A DNA stretch of 64,000 nucleotides. Source: an uncultured Clostridia bacterium (GTDB lineage: Bacteria > Bacillota > Peptococcia > Peptococcales > Peptococcaceae). The notes beneath the pieces are model-generated. The model was not told the origin of the DNA, ran no database searches, and saw nothing but the letters and a program-made list of their open reading frames with translations. The stretch's first letter is position 1, and every line of letters begins with the position of its first letter. Below are positions 8,741 to 17,105 of this stretch, piece after piece. Both the position numbers and the translations under genes were made by a program. The stretch is from assembly GCA_944391285.1 (NCBI GenBank), contig CALXSY010000004.1, positions 41,477 through 105,476 of the forward strand, written 5' to 3'.

Positions 8741-8775
8741 TTACTAATTTTATTAATCCATTTTAATTATAAGCC

Positions 8776-9168
8776 TTATTTATCGTGTTTTCCCTTAGCT
8801 GACCAGAAATAATAAAACGAACTATATACTATCACAGCTACAGTATAACCTATCACTTTGAAGGCTGTAAAGTTGTAAATGTTGGATATTTCACCGTACT
8901 CCAAGAGATAGCGGCACAATAATCCTGCTAAGGTTGCCGCAGTGACTGTGAAAATAAACTTCAGTCCTTTGCCCGAGCCCAGAGTATGCCTTAAATAATG
9001 GCTCAAAAAAGCATAGGCAAAGCCAAAGGTAAAGAGATTAATCGCCTCAATCATCCAACCGTCAAGATGTTTTTCCAGCGGAAAGACAAAGCAGGCAAAA
9101 AATACATACCCAGCTATAGTCAAAATCAATTCCCGTCTTTTGCGGTTTACTGTTTGCGGAGTGCTCAT
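8776..9168 (-). CDS. Small integral membrane protein, unknown function
   Basis: 130 aa with a short basic N-terminus (VNRKRRELIL) and about four hydrophobic segments (near 14-30, 40-60, 70-90 and 100-122), ending in a charged tail (KGKHDK). I do not recognise a family. It lies 14 bases downstream of parB on the same strand and is probably the last gene of the parAB transcript. The ATG at 9168 is preceded by GGAGGTGACGGC. Confidence 0.75.
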   Translation of the reverse strand: MSTPQTVNRKRRELILTIAGYVFFACFVFPLEKHLDGWMIEAINLFTFGFAYAFLSHYLRHTLGSGKGLKFIFTVTAATLAGLLCRYLLEYGEISNIYNFTAFKVIGYTVAVIVYSSFYYFWSAKGKHDK

Positions 9169-9182
9169 GCCGTCACCTCCAA

Positions 9183-10091
9183 TTAATAAAACTCACCGCC
9201 CAATAGATCAATAATGCGCTTCAAATCATCTTCGCTGTAAAAATCAATCTCAATTTTGCCCTTGCCCCGGCGGTTTTTAATGGTTACCTTGGTCTTAAAG
9301 ACCTCTTTTAGCTGCTCTTGAATCAGTTTAAGCTCGGTATTCAGCTGCTGATCATATTTAGCCTGCTCTTTTTCGGCGGCAATATTGCTTTTTTCCGCTG
9401 AAGTTAAGCCCAGTTTCAGCTGATTGACCATAGTTTCTACTTGCCGCACCGATAAGGCATCGTGGTAGATGTCTTCTGCCATTTGCTTTTGCCATGCCTC
9501 GTCAGACAAAGTCAATAAGGGGCGCACATGACCGGCGCTGAGTTTGCCCTCTGCCACCATTTCCAGCACTTCAGCAGGCAAATTGAGCAAGCGTACGCAG
9601 TTGGCAATCTGGGGACGTGATTTGCCCATGCGTTTAGCTAACTCCTCCGCAGTATAGCCGAAACGTTCCATCAGCATTTTGTAGCCTTGGGCTTCCTCTA
9701 CCACATTCAAATCAGAACGCTGAACGTTTTCAATGAGGGCGATCTCCAGAATTTCCTGCTCGCCAAAGTTTTTGACTATTGCCGGAATCTCCGTCAATTC
9801 TGCCCTTTGCGCTGCCCGAAAACGCCGCTCACCGGCGACAATCAAATATTTTTCATGGGCAGGATTTTTATTGACAATAATCGGTACCAAAACGCCATGC
9901 TCCTTAATGGAAGCCGTTAAATCCTGCATTTCATCTTCATCAAAATCCTTGCGGGGCTGATCCGGATTGGGAATAATCTCCGCTAAGGGAATATTTTTTA
10001 TTTCATTAGCTTCGTCCTTTAAAATGCTTTCCTCCAAAGATGGCAGAAGCGCGCCCAATCCTTTGCCCAAGCCGCCTTTTGCTTTAGCCAC
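9183..10091 (-). CDS. parB: Chromosome partitioning protein ParB (Spo0J)
   Basis: CTP-dependent DNA clamp that loads at parS and organises the origin region with ParA and SMC. 302 aa: N-terminal GKGLGALLPSLEE, ParB/CTPase core with NPDQPRKDFDEDEM, GERRFRAAQRAELTEIPAIV and ENVQRSDLN, then a HTH (YTAEELAKRMGKSRPQIANCVRLLNLP), and a C-terminal dimerisation region. It overlaps parA by 8 bases. Two parS sites lie just upstream of parA. Confidence 0.96.
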   Translation of the reverse strand: MAKAKGGLGKGLGALLPSLEESILKDEANEIKNIPLAEIIPNPDQPRKDFDEDEMQDLTASIKEHGVLVPIIVNKNPAHEKYLIVAGERRFRAAQRAELTEIPAIVKNFGEQEILEIALIENVQRSDLNVVEEAQGYKMLMERFGYTAEELAKRMGKSRPQIANCVRLLNLPAEVLEMVAEGKLSAGHVRPLLTLSDEAWQKQMAEDIYHDALSVRQVETMVNQLKLGLTSAEKSNIAAEKEQAKYDQQLNTELKLIQEQLKEVFKTKVTIKNRRGKGKIEIDFYSEDDLKRIIDLLGGEFY

Positions 10092-10845
10092 GAGCCAGCA
10101 CCTCCTTTGCTAATTCCAAATAACTCTCAGCGCCCTTAGATTTAGGGTCATAATCGATGATTGACAAGCCATAGCTGGGAGCTTCGCTTAAGCGTACATT
10201 GCGGGGAATAACCGTTTGGAAGACCTGTTTACCAAAGCTGGCTCTGACATCATCCACCACTTGCTTAGAAAGTTTGGTGCGGTAATCATACATAGTCATT
10301 AAAATGCCGCAGAGCTTTAAGGCAGGATTGAGGCTGTGCTGAATCAGTTTGATAGTATTTAAAAGCTGTGTTACGCCCTCCAAGGCATAGTATTCGCACT
10401 GAATCGGCACGATGTATTGATTGGCGGCAGTCAAGGCATTAATAGTTAACAATCCCAAGGACGGCGGACTATCGATGATTATATAATCATATTTATCCTT
10501 CAGCTCCGCCAAGGCATCTTTGAGGCGCACCTCACGGGAGATGGCCATTACCAACTCCATTTCTGCTCCAGCCAAATCAACCTTAGCCGGCAGGAGATCG
10601 AGATTGGGACGCACCTTAGGCACTATCAGCAGTTCCGCCGGTACATTATTGACCAAAACATCATAAACGGACTTTTCCAATTTATTTTTATCGATGCCCA
10701 AGCCGCTGGAAGCATTGCCCTGGGGGTCAAAATCAACCAGCAGCACGCGCTGTCCCAGCTGGCTTAAAGCAGCGGAGAGATTAATGGCTGTAGTAGTTTT
10801 TGCCACGCCGCCTTTTTGGTTGGCGATGGCGATAATCTTATTCAT
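10084..10845 (-). CDS. parA: Chromosome partitioning ATPase ParA (Soj)
   Basis: Deviant Walker ATPase that acts with ParB on the nucleoid and, as Soj, also regulates DnaA in Bacillus. 253 aa with KGGVAKTTTAINL (P-loop with signature Lys), VLLVDFDPQGNASSGLG and DYIIIDSPPSLGLLTINAL. First gene of parA-parB; ribosome site AAAGGTG lies 7 bases before ATG at 10845. Confidence 0.96.
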   Translation of the reverse strand: MNKIIAIANQKGGVAKTTTAINLSAALSQLGQRVLLVDFDPQGNASSGLGIDKNKLEKSVYDVLVNNVPAELLIVPKVRPNLDLLPAKVDLAGAEMELVMAISREVRLKDALAELKDKYDYIIIDSPPSLGLLTINALTAANQYIVPIQCEYYALEGVTQLLNTIKLIQHSLNPALKLCGILMTMYDYRTKLSKQVVDDVRASFGKQVFQTVIPRNVRLSEAPSYGLSIIDYDPKSKGAESYLELAKEVLARG

Positions 10846-10888
10846 GCTATCACCTTTTTCTTTCGGGGATTTCCCTTAGTTTTCTTTT

Positions 10889-10917
10889 ATTATAACCTAT
10901 TTAGCGGCGAATGGGAA
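10889..10917 (-). promoter_or_regulatory. Promoter of parAB
   Basis: Perfect TATAAT (10894-10889) with a weak -35 TTCCCA (10917-10912) at 17 bases. It lies between the left parS site and parA, so ParB spreading from parS could affect it. Confidence 0.6.
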
Positions 10918-10943
10918 TAGTTTTTTCACAAAAGGCAAAAAAA

Positions 10944-10959
10944 TGTTTCACGTGAAACA
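10944..10959. other. parS: parS site 1
   Basis: The 16-base palindrome TGTTTCACGTGAAACA is identical to the Bacillota parS consensus. It is the nucleation site for ParB and lies about 100 bases upstream of parA. Confidence 0.95.
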
Positions 10960-10982
10960 TTTTTTGTTGTTGAAGCGGGTTT

Positions 10983-10998
10983 TGTTTCACGTGAAACA
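10983..10998. other. parS: parS site 2
   Basis: A second perfect TGTTTCACGTGAAACA, 39 bases from the first centre to centre, or nearly four helical turns, so the two ParB clamps could load on the same face of the DNA. It abuts the next terminator. Confidence 0.95.
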
Positions 10999-11025
10999 AA
11001 AAGCAGACCAATTTGGTCTGCTTTT
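10998..11025 (-). terminator. Intrinsic terminator after the putative anti-sigma gene
   Basis: 10-bp stem AAGCAGACCA/TGGTCTGCTT (11001-11010 and 11014-11023). On the minus strand it is followed by UUUUUG. It separates the sigma/anti-sigma transcript from the parS-parAB region. Confidence 0.85.
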
Positions 11026-11027
11026 CT

Positions 11028-12251
11028 TTAGCGGTAGACGATTAATCGCCCTAAATTCGCTTGATAGTATGCGTAAAAGTTCTCAATCCTCTTCATGCTC
11101 TGCTCATCAAAACACAAATCAGTGTGGCTTTGCTTAAAAGCATTGACATATTGAGTCAAATCTTTGTAAATTAATGGACTTACTTCGAAGCAAGTATATT
11201 TATCATCTTCAAATATTTTATACTCTGCTAAATCATCAAAGCTATAGATTTGCCCATATATATAGGTGAATTTGTCTTCTCCTTGGCACTCTTGCCAGTC
11301 ATAGGTTAAAATATAAAACAGCGGCAAAAAGCTGCCGGCATCCTCATATTTTTGCGAAGGCACACTGACAGATAGGCACAGCGCTTTCTCATCTTCAGTA
11401 GCAATCAGTCTTAACTTTGCCTCCCGTCCCTGCCAATGAAGTCCGGTTAATAAATACTGCTCATTTTCCGCAGTATTTTCATCAAAAATTACTCCTTCTT
11501 CCGGATCACTGATTGAAAAAGGAGGTTCTACGGCTTTAATGATTTGTCCGTCAAAGCCTGCCAATAATTCTTCATACTCCCGCACATATTTCTCTTCTGA
11601 TTCCCGCAGTTTATCCCCATTAAGGGAATCTTCACAAAAATACCAGCGCAAATTCTCATTTATCCCTGACAATATTTCCGTTTCCGCTCCCATAACTGCC
11701 GCCTCTGAATTTAACTCCTCCGCATCCTGCTCAATACTAAAACTTATACTGCACATCCAATCCTGTCCAAACGCAAAATGATTATTAGTAAAAACAAAAT
11801 AGTACCAGTCATCTGTCAACGGTTCTTCTAAACTCTCAACATCATAGCTTAATGATAAATCAATTTCCAGTCGTACTTTATCCCCTGCCGGCACGGTTGC
11901 TCCGTTAAAAACATTTTTTTCGGAAATTTTCGGCACTTCTTCACCGCTGTTCCAGCGCATAAGTTTTATTTGCGGCTGTAAATGCAAATCTTTTTCCGCA
12001 AAATTTTCCACCATTACTTCCACCACTCCCTCGCCTTTATAAACAGCGTTCCATGCCAGTTCATCGCCCTCTAAAGCAGAAAACAGGCTTACTGCATAAG
12101 CCGACAAGCTAAAACAGCAAATTAAAACAGCGGCTGCCGCTATAACTTTTATCCTTTTTTTGCTAATTTTTTTTGCCGGCAATTGGGTTTTTGTTTTTTG
12201 ACAAAATATTTTCCTAATATTTTCCAGGTTGCTCTGCTTAAAATTGCTCAT
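11028..12251 (-). CDS. Membrane protein paired with ECF sigma factor; putative anti-sigma or effector
   Basis: 407 aa: a cytoplasmic N-terminus rich in Lys/Gln (residues 1-33), one transmembrane segment (VIAAAAVLICCFSLSAYAV, about 35-53), and a large outside domain. The topology and its 4-base overlap with the sigma gene upstream fit a single-pass anti-sigma factor or its regulated sensor (inference). I recognise no zinc-binding HxxxCxxC motif, so it is not a ZAS-type anti-sigma. The outside domain has acidic, beta-rich stretches (for example WNAVYKGEGVVEVMVENFAE) reminiscent of Clostridia proteins that follow ECF genes, but I cannot name the fold. Confidence 0.72.
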   Translation of the reverse strand: MSNFKQSNLENIRKIFCQKTKTQLPAKKISKKRIKVIAAAAVLICCFSLSAYAVSLFSALEGDELAWNAVYKGEGVVEVMVENFAEKDLHLQPQIKLMRWNSGEEVPKISEKNVFNGATVPAGDKVRLEIDLSLSYDVESLEEPLTDDWYYFVFTNNHFAFGQDWMCSISFSIEQDAEELNSEAAVMGAETEILSGINENLRWYFCEDSLNGDKLRESEEKYVREYEELLAGFDGQIIKAVEPPFSISDPEEGVIFDENTAENEQYLLTGLHWQGREAKLRLIATEDEKALCLSVSVPSQKYEDAGSFLPLFYILTYDWQECQGEDKFTYIYGQIYSFDDLAEYKIFEDDKYTCFEVSPLIYKDLTQYVNAFKQSHTDLCFDEQSMKRIENFYAYYQANLGRLIVYR

Positions 12252-12802
12252 CTCATTTCTCCTTCCCCATTTATAAGACTTTCCCGCACCTTAGCCTTGC
12301 TGCGGTACAAAATATTTTCTATCTTTTTCACCGGCAGTTCAAGAGCTTTGGCTATTTCCTTAGGCTTTTGTTCATAATAATGCCTGCGCAGCAGTACCTC
12401 CCGTTCCCTTTCATCGATTTCAGCTAAGAGCTGTGTTAATCGTGCCAATGTTTCCTTTTGAATTACTCCTTCCAACAAATCCGCTTCATCATGCAGCAGA
12501 CTTTCTGCTAATTCGCACTCCGCCAGGCGGCTTTTCTCCCGATAGCGTTCTATCGCTCGGGAACGTGCCAAAAGTGCCAGATAGTTTTTCAGTTTTTCAC
12601 GCTCAAGGTCAATTTTCTGCGGTTTTTGCCAGATATAAATAAACACATCCGCCACACATTCCTCCATATCCTCCTCTGCGGCAATATTATGCAAAATAGG
12701 ATAAACGATTGACCATAATAATTTAGAATATTTTGTCATTAATAAATCTATCGCCCATTCCTCTTGATTTTTCAGAGCAGCAATTATTTTTTCTTCCTGC
12801 AA
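12248..12802 (-). CDS. ECF-type RNA polymerase sigma factor
   Basis: About 184 aa with region 2 (KYSKLLWSIVYPILHN...DMEECVADVFIYIWQKP, near 25-65) and region 4 with HTH (LTQLLAEIDEREREVLLRRHYYEQKPKEIAKALELP and IENILYRSKAKV, near 115-180); no region 1 or 3. The frame is open to GTG at 12811, but that GTG is inside the AAGGAGGTG ribosome site, and TTG at 12802 lies 8 bases past GGAGG, so I prefer 12802. It overlaps the membrane partner by 4 bases. Target promoters are unknown. Confidence 0.88.
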   Translation of the reverse strand: MQEEKIIAALKNQEEWAIDLLMTKYSKLLWSIVYPILHNIAAEEDMEECVADVFIYIWQKPQKIDLEREKLKNYLALLARSRAIERYREKSRLAECELAESLLHDEADLLEGVIQKETLARLTQLLAEIDEREREVLLRRHYYEQKPKEIAKALELPVKKIENILYRSKAKVRESLINGEGEMR

Positions 12803-12871
12803 TCTCCCCACCTCCTTACATCTGTTTCCTTTTCAATATATAATACGCCGCAAATTGCAAAATCACTCAAT

Positions 12872-12898
12872 AAAAAAAGCGCTTGGTTAACCAAGCGC
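12872..12898 (-). terminator. Intrinsic terminator after khpB/jag
   Basis: A perfect 20-base palindrome GCGCTTGGTTAACCAAGCGC (12879-12898) is followed on the minus strand by seven U residues. It ends the rpmH-rnpA-yidD-yidC-jag group. Confidence 0.9.
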
Positions 12899-12903
12899 CC
12901 ATT

Positions 12904-13665
12904 TTATTCTTCCTCATAAAGTTTTTCGTCTTCTCTTATTTCGCTGTCCTCATTTTCATAAGACGCATACTCTTTATGATACTCTTTTTTGTAATTATGC
13001 TCGCGATTGCCATAGCCGCCTTTGCGGTTATGGTAAGCCGGTTTGCGTTTCTTTTTAGGGACAATAATTACCTTGCGGTAAGGTTCCTCGCCTTCACTAT
13101 AGGTGGTAACGGTCTTATCATCCTGCAAAACCATATGAATAATTCTTCTTTCCTGAGGATTCATCGGTTCTAAAACCACTCTTTGCCCGGTTCTTCTGGC
13201 TTTTTCAGCCAATTTAATTCCCAGCTGCTCCAGAGTTTCTTCCCGTTTTTCCCGATAATTTTCCACATCAAGGATACCTTTAATTTTTTCGCTGCTCTCT
13301 TTGTTTAAAACCAAATTGAGCAAAAACTGCAAGGCGTCCAAAGTTTCACCGCGGCGACCGATTAAGATTCCCAAATTTTCACCGACTATTTCAAAGAGAT
13401 AATATTCATCTTTTTCACTGACTACCACATCAGCATTGACCTGCATGTCCTGGAAAACCTGCTTTAAAAATGCCTTGCCCACTCTTTCTGCGGAATATTT
13501 CTCCGTTACCTTAATTACAGCATTTTTGCTGCCAAAGCCTAAAAATCCTTTGCTGGGCTGTTCCAGCACCTCGTAGTCAACATCATCATTTGTTACACCA
13601 AAACTATCCAAAGCAGCTTTCAATGCTTCTTCAACTGTTTTAGCCGAAAATTCCTGACTTCTCAT
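12904..13665 (-). CDS. khpB: RNA-binding protein KhpB (Jag/SpoIIIJ-associated)
   Basis: Jag-N, KH and R3H domain protein that binds RNA together with KhpA and is linked to cell elongation and sporulation in related bacteria. Jag-N: SAKTVEEALKAALDSFGV and GFLGFGSKNAVI; KH: GENLGILIGRRGETLDALQFLLNLV (split here as GRRGETLDALQFL); R3H: RRTGQRVVLEPMNPQERRIIHM. A basic, aromatic tail (KKKRKPAYHNRKGGYGN) is followed by an acidic end. AAGGAG lies 7 bases before ATG at 13665, which I prefer to the upstream GTG at 13689. It lies 48 bases after yidC. Confidence 0.92.
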   Translation of the reverse strand: MRSQEFSAKTVEEALKAALDSFGVTNDDVDYEVLEQPSKGFLGFGSKNAVIKVTEKYSAERVGKAFLKQVFQDMQVNADVVVSEKDEYYLFEIVGENLGILIGRRGETLDALQFLLNLVLNKESSEKIKGILDVENYREKREETLEQLGIKLAEKARRTGQRVVLEPMNPQERRIIHMVLQDDKTVTTYSEGEEPYRKVIIVPKKKRKPAYHNRKGGYGNREHNYKKEYHKEYASYENEDSEIREDEKLYEEE

Positions 13666-13713
13666 TTCCTTACTCCTTCTACAATCCACAACCTCAAGAT
13701 ATAAGCTTCTTCA

Positions 13714-14523
13714 TTAATTTTCTGTTTTTTCCTCAGCGCTTGGGGTTTTCTTTATATATTCGGCTTTAGGTTTTGCTTTTTTAGCTTTTTTCTTGCTGGG
13801 AGCTTGACCGCGCAGTCTTTGTTCTTCTTTAATGCGCTCTCTTTCCGCTCTCTCAGCTTCAGCTTTTTCTGCTCTTATTGCCAATTCTTTTTTACGTTTG
13901 CCGTTAATCAAGAACTGCTGAATAATACCCATGATGGAGAACATTACCCAGTACAAGCACAAGCCGGAAGGGAAGCTGATGGACATGAAACCGATCATCA
14001 AAGGCATGATGTAAAGCATCATTTTCATGGTCGGATTATCTTCCATGCCTACCATGACCACCTTTTGCTGCCAAAACATTGCTAATGCTACTAAAATAGG
14101 CAAGATATAAAAGGGATCCGGCTCTGCCAAGTTAGGAATCCAGAAAAATCCCGCATAATCCAAATTGGTAAATTGGTAATATCTCATCGCTTGATACAAG
14201 CCGACCAAAATAGGCAGCTGAATCAATAACGGCAAGCAGCCGGCTGCCGGTTTAACATTGTGTTCCTTATAAAGAGCCGACATTGCTTTATTCAGCTTTT
14301 CCGGGTCGCTCTTATATTTCTTTTGCAATTCCTGCATCTTAGGCTGAATTTCCTGCATGCCCAAGGTTGATTTCATTTGCTTAACCGACAACGGATAAAG
14401 GATAATTTTGATTATAACCGCAATCAAAATTATTGCCAATGCATAACTGGGAAATCCTATCATTCCAGTCAGCTCAAACAATTTATCAATAATTAATGTG
14501 AAAAAATCTCTAATATATCCCAA
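13714..14523 (-). CDS. yidC: Membrane protein insertase YidC/SpoIIIJ
   Basis: Inserts proteins into the cytoplasmic membrane with or without Sec. 269 aa with five hydrophobic segments, including AIILIAVIIKIILYPL, LPLLIQLPILVGLYQAM and LCLYWVMFSIMGIIQQFLI, and a Lys-rich tail. No lipoprotein Cys is seen at the N-terminus. The only plausible start in frame after an upstream TAA is TTG at 14523, yet GGAGG is 31 bases away with a hairpin between them (see separate entry), which is unusual. Between yidD and khpB, as in most Bacillota. Confidence 0.9.
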   Translation of the reverse strand: MGYIRDFFTLIIDKLFELTGMIGFPSYALAIILIAVIIKIILYPLSVKQMKSTLGMQEIQPKMQELQKKYKSDPEKLNKAMSALYKEHNVKPAAGCLPLLIQLPILVGLYQAMRYYQFTNLDYAGFFWIPNLAEPDPFYILPILVALAMFWQQKVVMVGMEDNPTMKMMLYIMPLMIGFMSISFPSGLCLYWVMFSIMGIIQQFLINGKRKKELAIRAEKAEAERAERERIKEEQRLRGQAPSKKKAKKAKPKAEYIKKTPSAEEKTEN

Positions 14524-14529
14524 ATGCTG

Positions 14530-14559
14530 CCTGTAAAATTTTTACAGGGCTTCACCTCC
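14530..14559 (-). promoter_or_regulatory. Hairpin between the yidC Shine-Dalgarno and its TTG start
   Basis: On the minus strand GGAGG (14559-14555) is followed by CCTGTAAAA (ending inside 14548-14540) and TTTTACAGG (14538-14530), a stem of up to 8-9 bp. After this stem TTG occurs at 14523. The linear distance is 31 bases but only 12 if the hairpin folds. This could bring the ribosome site to the start or act as a translational control element. Confidence 0.5.
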
Positions 14560-14581
14560 TGCTTTATTTTCTTCCGGAGCT

Positions 14582-14806
14582 TTACGGCACCGGGTCATAT
14601 CCACCTTTGTGCAAAGGGTGACATTTCAATATTCTTCTTACTGCCAAATATCCGCCTTTCAATGCTCCGTACTTGCTTACTGCCTCATAAGCATATTCAG
14701 AGCAAGTGGGAATAAAACGGCATGTAGGATTTCTTTTTAAAGATGAAATGTTTTTTCTATAAAATACAATCATTCCCAGTAAAACTTTCTGTAAGCTTTT
14801 ACTCAT
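14582..14806 (-). CDS. yidD: Membrane protein insertion efficiency factor YidD
   Basis: Small (74 aa) protein assisting YidC-dependent insertion. It contains the family hallmarks [19 protein letters not shown] and [24 protein letters not shown] at 14806 overlaps the rnpA stop by 8 bases (ATGAGTAA), so it is coupled to rnpA; an upstream GTG at 14818 is less likely. Confidence 0.93.
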   Translation of the reverse strand: MSKSLQKVLLGMIVFYRKNISSLKRNPTCRFIPTCSEYAYEAVSKYGALKGGYLAVRRILKCHPLHKGGYDPVP

Positions 14807-15140
14807 GCCAGATTCCACTTTTCTTGAAAAGATTTACCATATCCCGACTGATTTCCTGATAACTGGCTGTACTTATTGGCTTACGTGCCAAAAAAACCAC
14901 CTCGTAGCCCTCTTTTAGGTGATTGAAATTTTTGCGCACCATTTCCCGCATCTGCCTTTTAGCACGATTGCGAATATGAGCCTTGCCGATTTTTTTGGAA
15001 ACGCTGAAACCTATTTTCAATTCCCTATCCTCTCTTTGGCGGACAAACAAAATCATGTTTTTTGCCGCTAAAGAACGACTGTCCTGATAGATAGCCTTAA
15101 ATTCACTGTTTTTACGCACCCGATATTTTTTAGCCAGCAT
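14799..15140 (-). CDS. rnpA: Ribonuclease P protein component
   Basis: Protein cofactor of RNase P that helps the RNA subunit trim tRNA 5' ends. 113 aa from ATG at 15140 (GGAGATGAAAAA ribosome site): [37 protein letters not shown] (the RNR basic helix) and [11 protein letters not shown]. The frame is open upstream to 15185, but that extension is not family-like. Next to rpmH as usual. Confidence 0.94.
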   Translation of the reverse strand: MLAKKYRVRKNSEFKAIYQDSRSLAAKNMILFVRQREDRELKIGFSVSKKIGKAHIRNRAKRQMREMVRKNFNHLKEGYEVVFLARKPISTASYQEISRDMVNLFKKSGIWHE

Positions 15141-15228
15141 TTTTTCATCTCCGAAGCAAAAAAGAACAAGCCCACCGCATACCACTTGTCAACTCTTTGA
15201 CCAGCTCTGCGGCAGGCATAGTGAACAC

Positions 15229-15363
15229 TTATGCGCTCAAAACTTTTCTGCCTTTTGCTCTTCTTCTTTTTAATACATTACGTCCGGTGGGACTGGACAT
15301 TCTCGCTCTAAAGCCATGTACTCTTTTATGTTTTCTATTTTTTGGCTGATATGTTCTTTTCAC
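15229..15363 (-). CDS. rpmH: 50S ribosomal protein L34
   Basis: 44 aa, translated from the minus strand as [18 protein letters not shown] then [20 protein letters not shown] and RKVLSA: an unmistakable L34. It starts with GTG at 15363; GGGAGGTG lies 7 bases upstream. It is the first gene of the leftward rpmH-rnpA-yidD-yidC-khpB cluster next to the dnaA region. Too short for many gene callers. Confidence 0.96.
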   Translation of the reverse strand: MKRTYQPKNRKHKRVHGFRARMSSPTGRNVLKRRRAKGRKVLSA

Positions 15364-15683
15364 TTGTAAGCACCTCCCAATTAATCTAACAGTCCATTAC
15401 AAATTATATCTTATCCACAGCCCGAGGTCAAGAGTAAATATCATTTTTTTCTGCATTTTTTCGCTTTTCGAAGCTAATTTGTTTATAAAATTAGTTGTTA
15501 AGTTTTATTTTTGCTCAGCAATTGTGTATAATGTGGATATTTTTTAAAAAATTTTACTTTATGCACATTTTGTTGTTGATAAGTTTGTGTCTTTTTGGTA
15601 TGATATATTTAATAATTAATTGTGCGGCTTTTAATTTTTTCTTGAAATTGCACTTTTGTTTTACTTTTGGAGGTCCTATACTT
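15364..15683. other. rpmH-dnaA intergenic region: dnaA promoter and candidate oriC
   Basis: 320 bases, AT-rich, without a gene. It holds a perfect DnaA box TTATCCACA (15411-15419) and a one-mismatch box on the opposite strand (TGTGGATAT, 15532-15540). A perfect -10 TATAAT (15527-15532) with a poor -35 (TTTATT) points to dnaA and touches the second box, which would allow DnaA autoregulation. Genes diverge from this point (rpmH left, dnaA right), as at many bacterial origins. Only two good boxes are visible, fewer than in a typical oriC, so the origin call is tentative. Confidence 0.55.
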
Positions 15684-17105
15684 ATGTTTGAATTACAGCT
15701 GGCTAAAATCTGGGAACAAGCCTTAGAGATTACTAAGCATGATGTTTCCAAACCTACCTTTGACACTTGGTTTAAAGATACAGAATTAATTGCCTATTAT
15801 GGTGATACTTTAGTTATCAAAGCGCCCAATGAGTTTTGCAAAAACACTTTGGAAAACAGCTATTATCATGTCTTGAAGCAAAACTTGGAGGATTTGCTGG
15901 AGCACAGCATTAAAATTAAATTTGTCACGCCTAAAGAAGCCGGAGCCGACACCTTATCCCAAGCATTAATTCCCCCCATTACCCCTCAACCGGAAGCAGC
16001 TTATACTCCCGCAACTGCTCCCAGCTCTCCGGTTTATCAGCAGGATTTAGGCTTTTCTAATTATAATCTCAATCCCAAATACACCTTTGACTCCTTTGTC
16101 ATCGGCAAGGGCAACAACTTTGCCTATGCTGCCTGCGAAGCTGTAGCCAACAACATCATTTCCAACTTTTCCAGCAAACGCACTTATAATCCTTTGTTTA
16201 TCTACGGCAATCCTGGCTTGGGCAAAACTCACCTGATGCAGGCTACTGCTCATGCTGTCTTGCAGCACAACAGCAATATTAAGGTTATCTATATTTCCAG
16301 CGAAAAATTCATGAATGAATTTATTGACTGCATTAAAAACAACACCATGCCCAAATTCCGGGACAAATACCGCAATGTTGATATTCTGCTTATCGACGAT
16401 ATTCAGTTTTTGAAAAATAAAGAAGGAACGCAGGAGGAATTTTTCCATACCTTTAATACCTTATATGAGGCTAATAAACAAATTATCATCTCCAGCGACC
16501 GCCAGCCTAAAGAGATTCCTACTTTAGAGGAAAGACTGCGCACTCGTTTTGAATGGGGACTGATTACCGATATCCAAGCCCCGGACTTTGAAACCAGGGT
16601 AGCGATTTTGCTGAAAAAAGCGCAGAGCGAAAATTTAGAGGTGCCGGATGATGTCACCTATTATATCGCTGAAAATATTCAATCCAATATCCGGGAGCTG
16701 GAAGGAGTTTTAGTACGTTTAGTAGCTTTTTCGTCCTTGAATCATCTGCCTATTGATCTTAATTTGGCTAAAGACTGTTTGCAAAGCATCATTCCCATTA
16801 ATAATGCAGCTGTCATCACCCCGGAAATCATCAAGCAAAAAGTCGCGGATATCTTTAATATTAAAGTGGACGAGTTTTCCGCCAAAAAACGCAACCGCAA
16901 TATCGCTTATCCCCGCCAGATCGCCATGTATCTTTGCCGGGATTTGACCGACCTATCCTTGCCTAAAATCGGCGAATATTTCGGCGGCAGAGATCACTCG
17001 ACAGTTATTCACGCCTGCGAACGCATTACCAGTGATATGAAAAACGATATTTCTTTACAAGCAACTATAAACAGCATCAAAAATCAACTGACCGGCAATA
17101 ATTAG
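15684..17105 (+). CDS. dnaA: Chromosomal replication initiator protein DnaA
   Basis: AAA+ protein that opens oriC. 473 aa from ATG at 15684 (GGAGGT 9 bases upstream; the open frame to 15495 is hydrophobic non-family sequence). Domain I: LAKIWEQALEITKHDVSKPTFDTWF; AAA+: NPKYTFDSFVIGKGNNFAYAA, Walker A GNPGLGKTHLMQA, Walker B ILLIDDIQFL, and SSDRQPKEIPTLEERLRTRFEWGL; domain IV: PRQIAMYLCRDLTDLSLPKI and GGRDHSTVIHACERI. Not followed by dnaN, unlike the standard order. Confidence 0.97.
   Translation: MFELQLAKIWEQALEITKHDVSKPTFDTWFKDTELIAYYGDTLVIKAPNEFCKNTLENSYYHVLKQNLEDLLEHSIKIKFVTPKEAGADTLSQALIPPITPQPEAAYTPATAPSSPVYQQDLGFSNYNLNPKYTFDSFVIGKGNNFAYAACEAVANNIISNFSSKRTYNPLFIYGNPGLGKTHLMQATAHAVLQHNSNIKVIYISSEKFMNEFIDCIKNNTMPKFRDKYRNVDILLIDDIQFLKNKEGTQEEFFHTFNTLYEANKQIIISSDRQPKEIPTLEERLRTRFEWGLITDIQAPDFETRVAILLKKAQSENLEVPDDVTYYIAENIQSNIRELEGVLVRLVAFSSLNHLPIDLNLAKDCLQSIIPINNAAVITPEIIKQKVADIFNIKVDEFSAKKRNRNIAYPRQIAMYLCRDLTDLSLPKIGEYFGGRDHSTVIHACERITSDMKNDISLQATINSIKNQLTGNN

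Noticed and set aside
15495..15683. Extended N-terminus of DnaA
   Set aside because: The upstream codons are hydrophobic non-DnaA sequence and the ribosome site lies right before ATG 15684.
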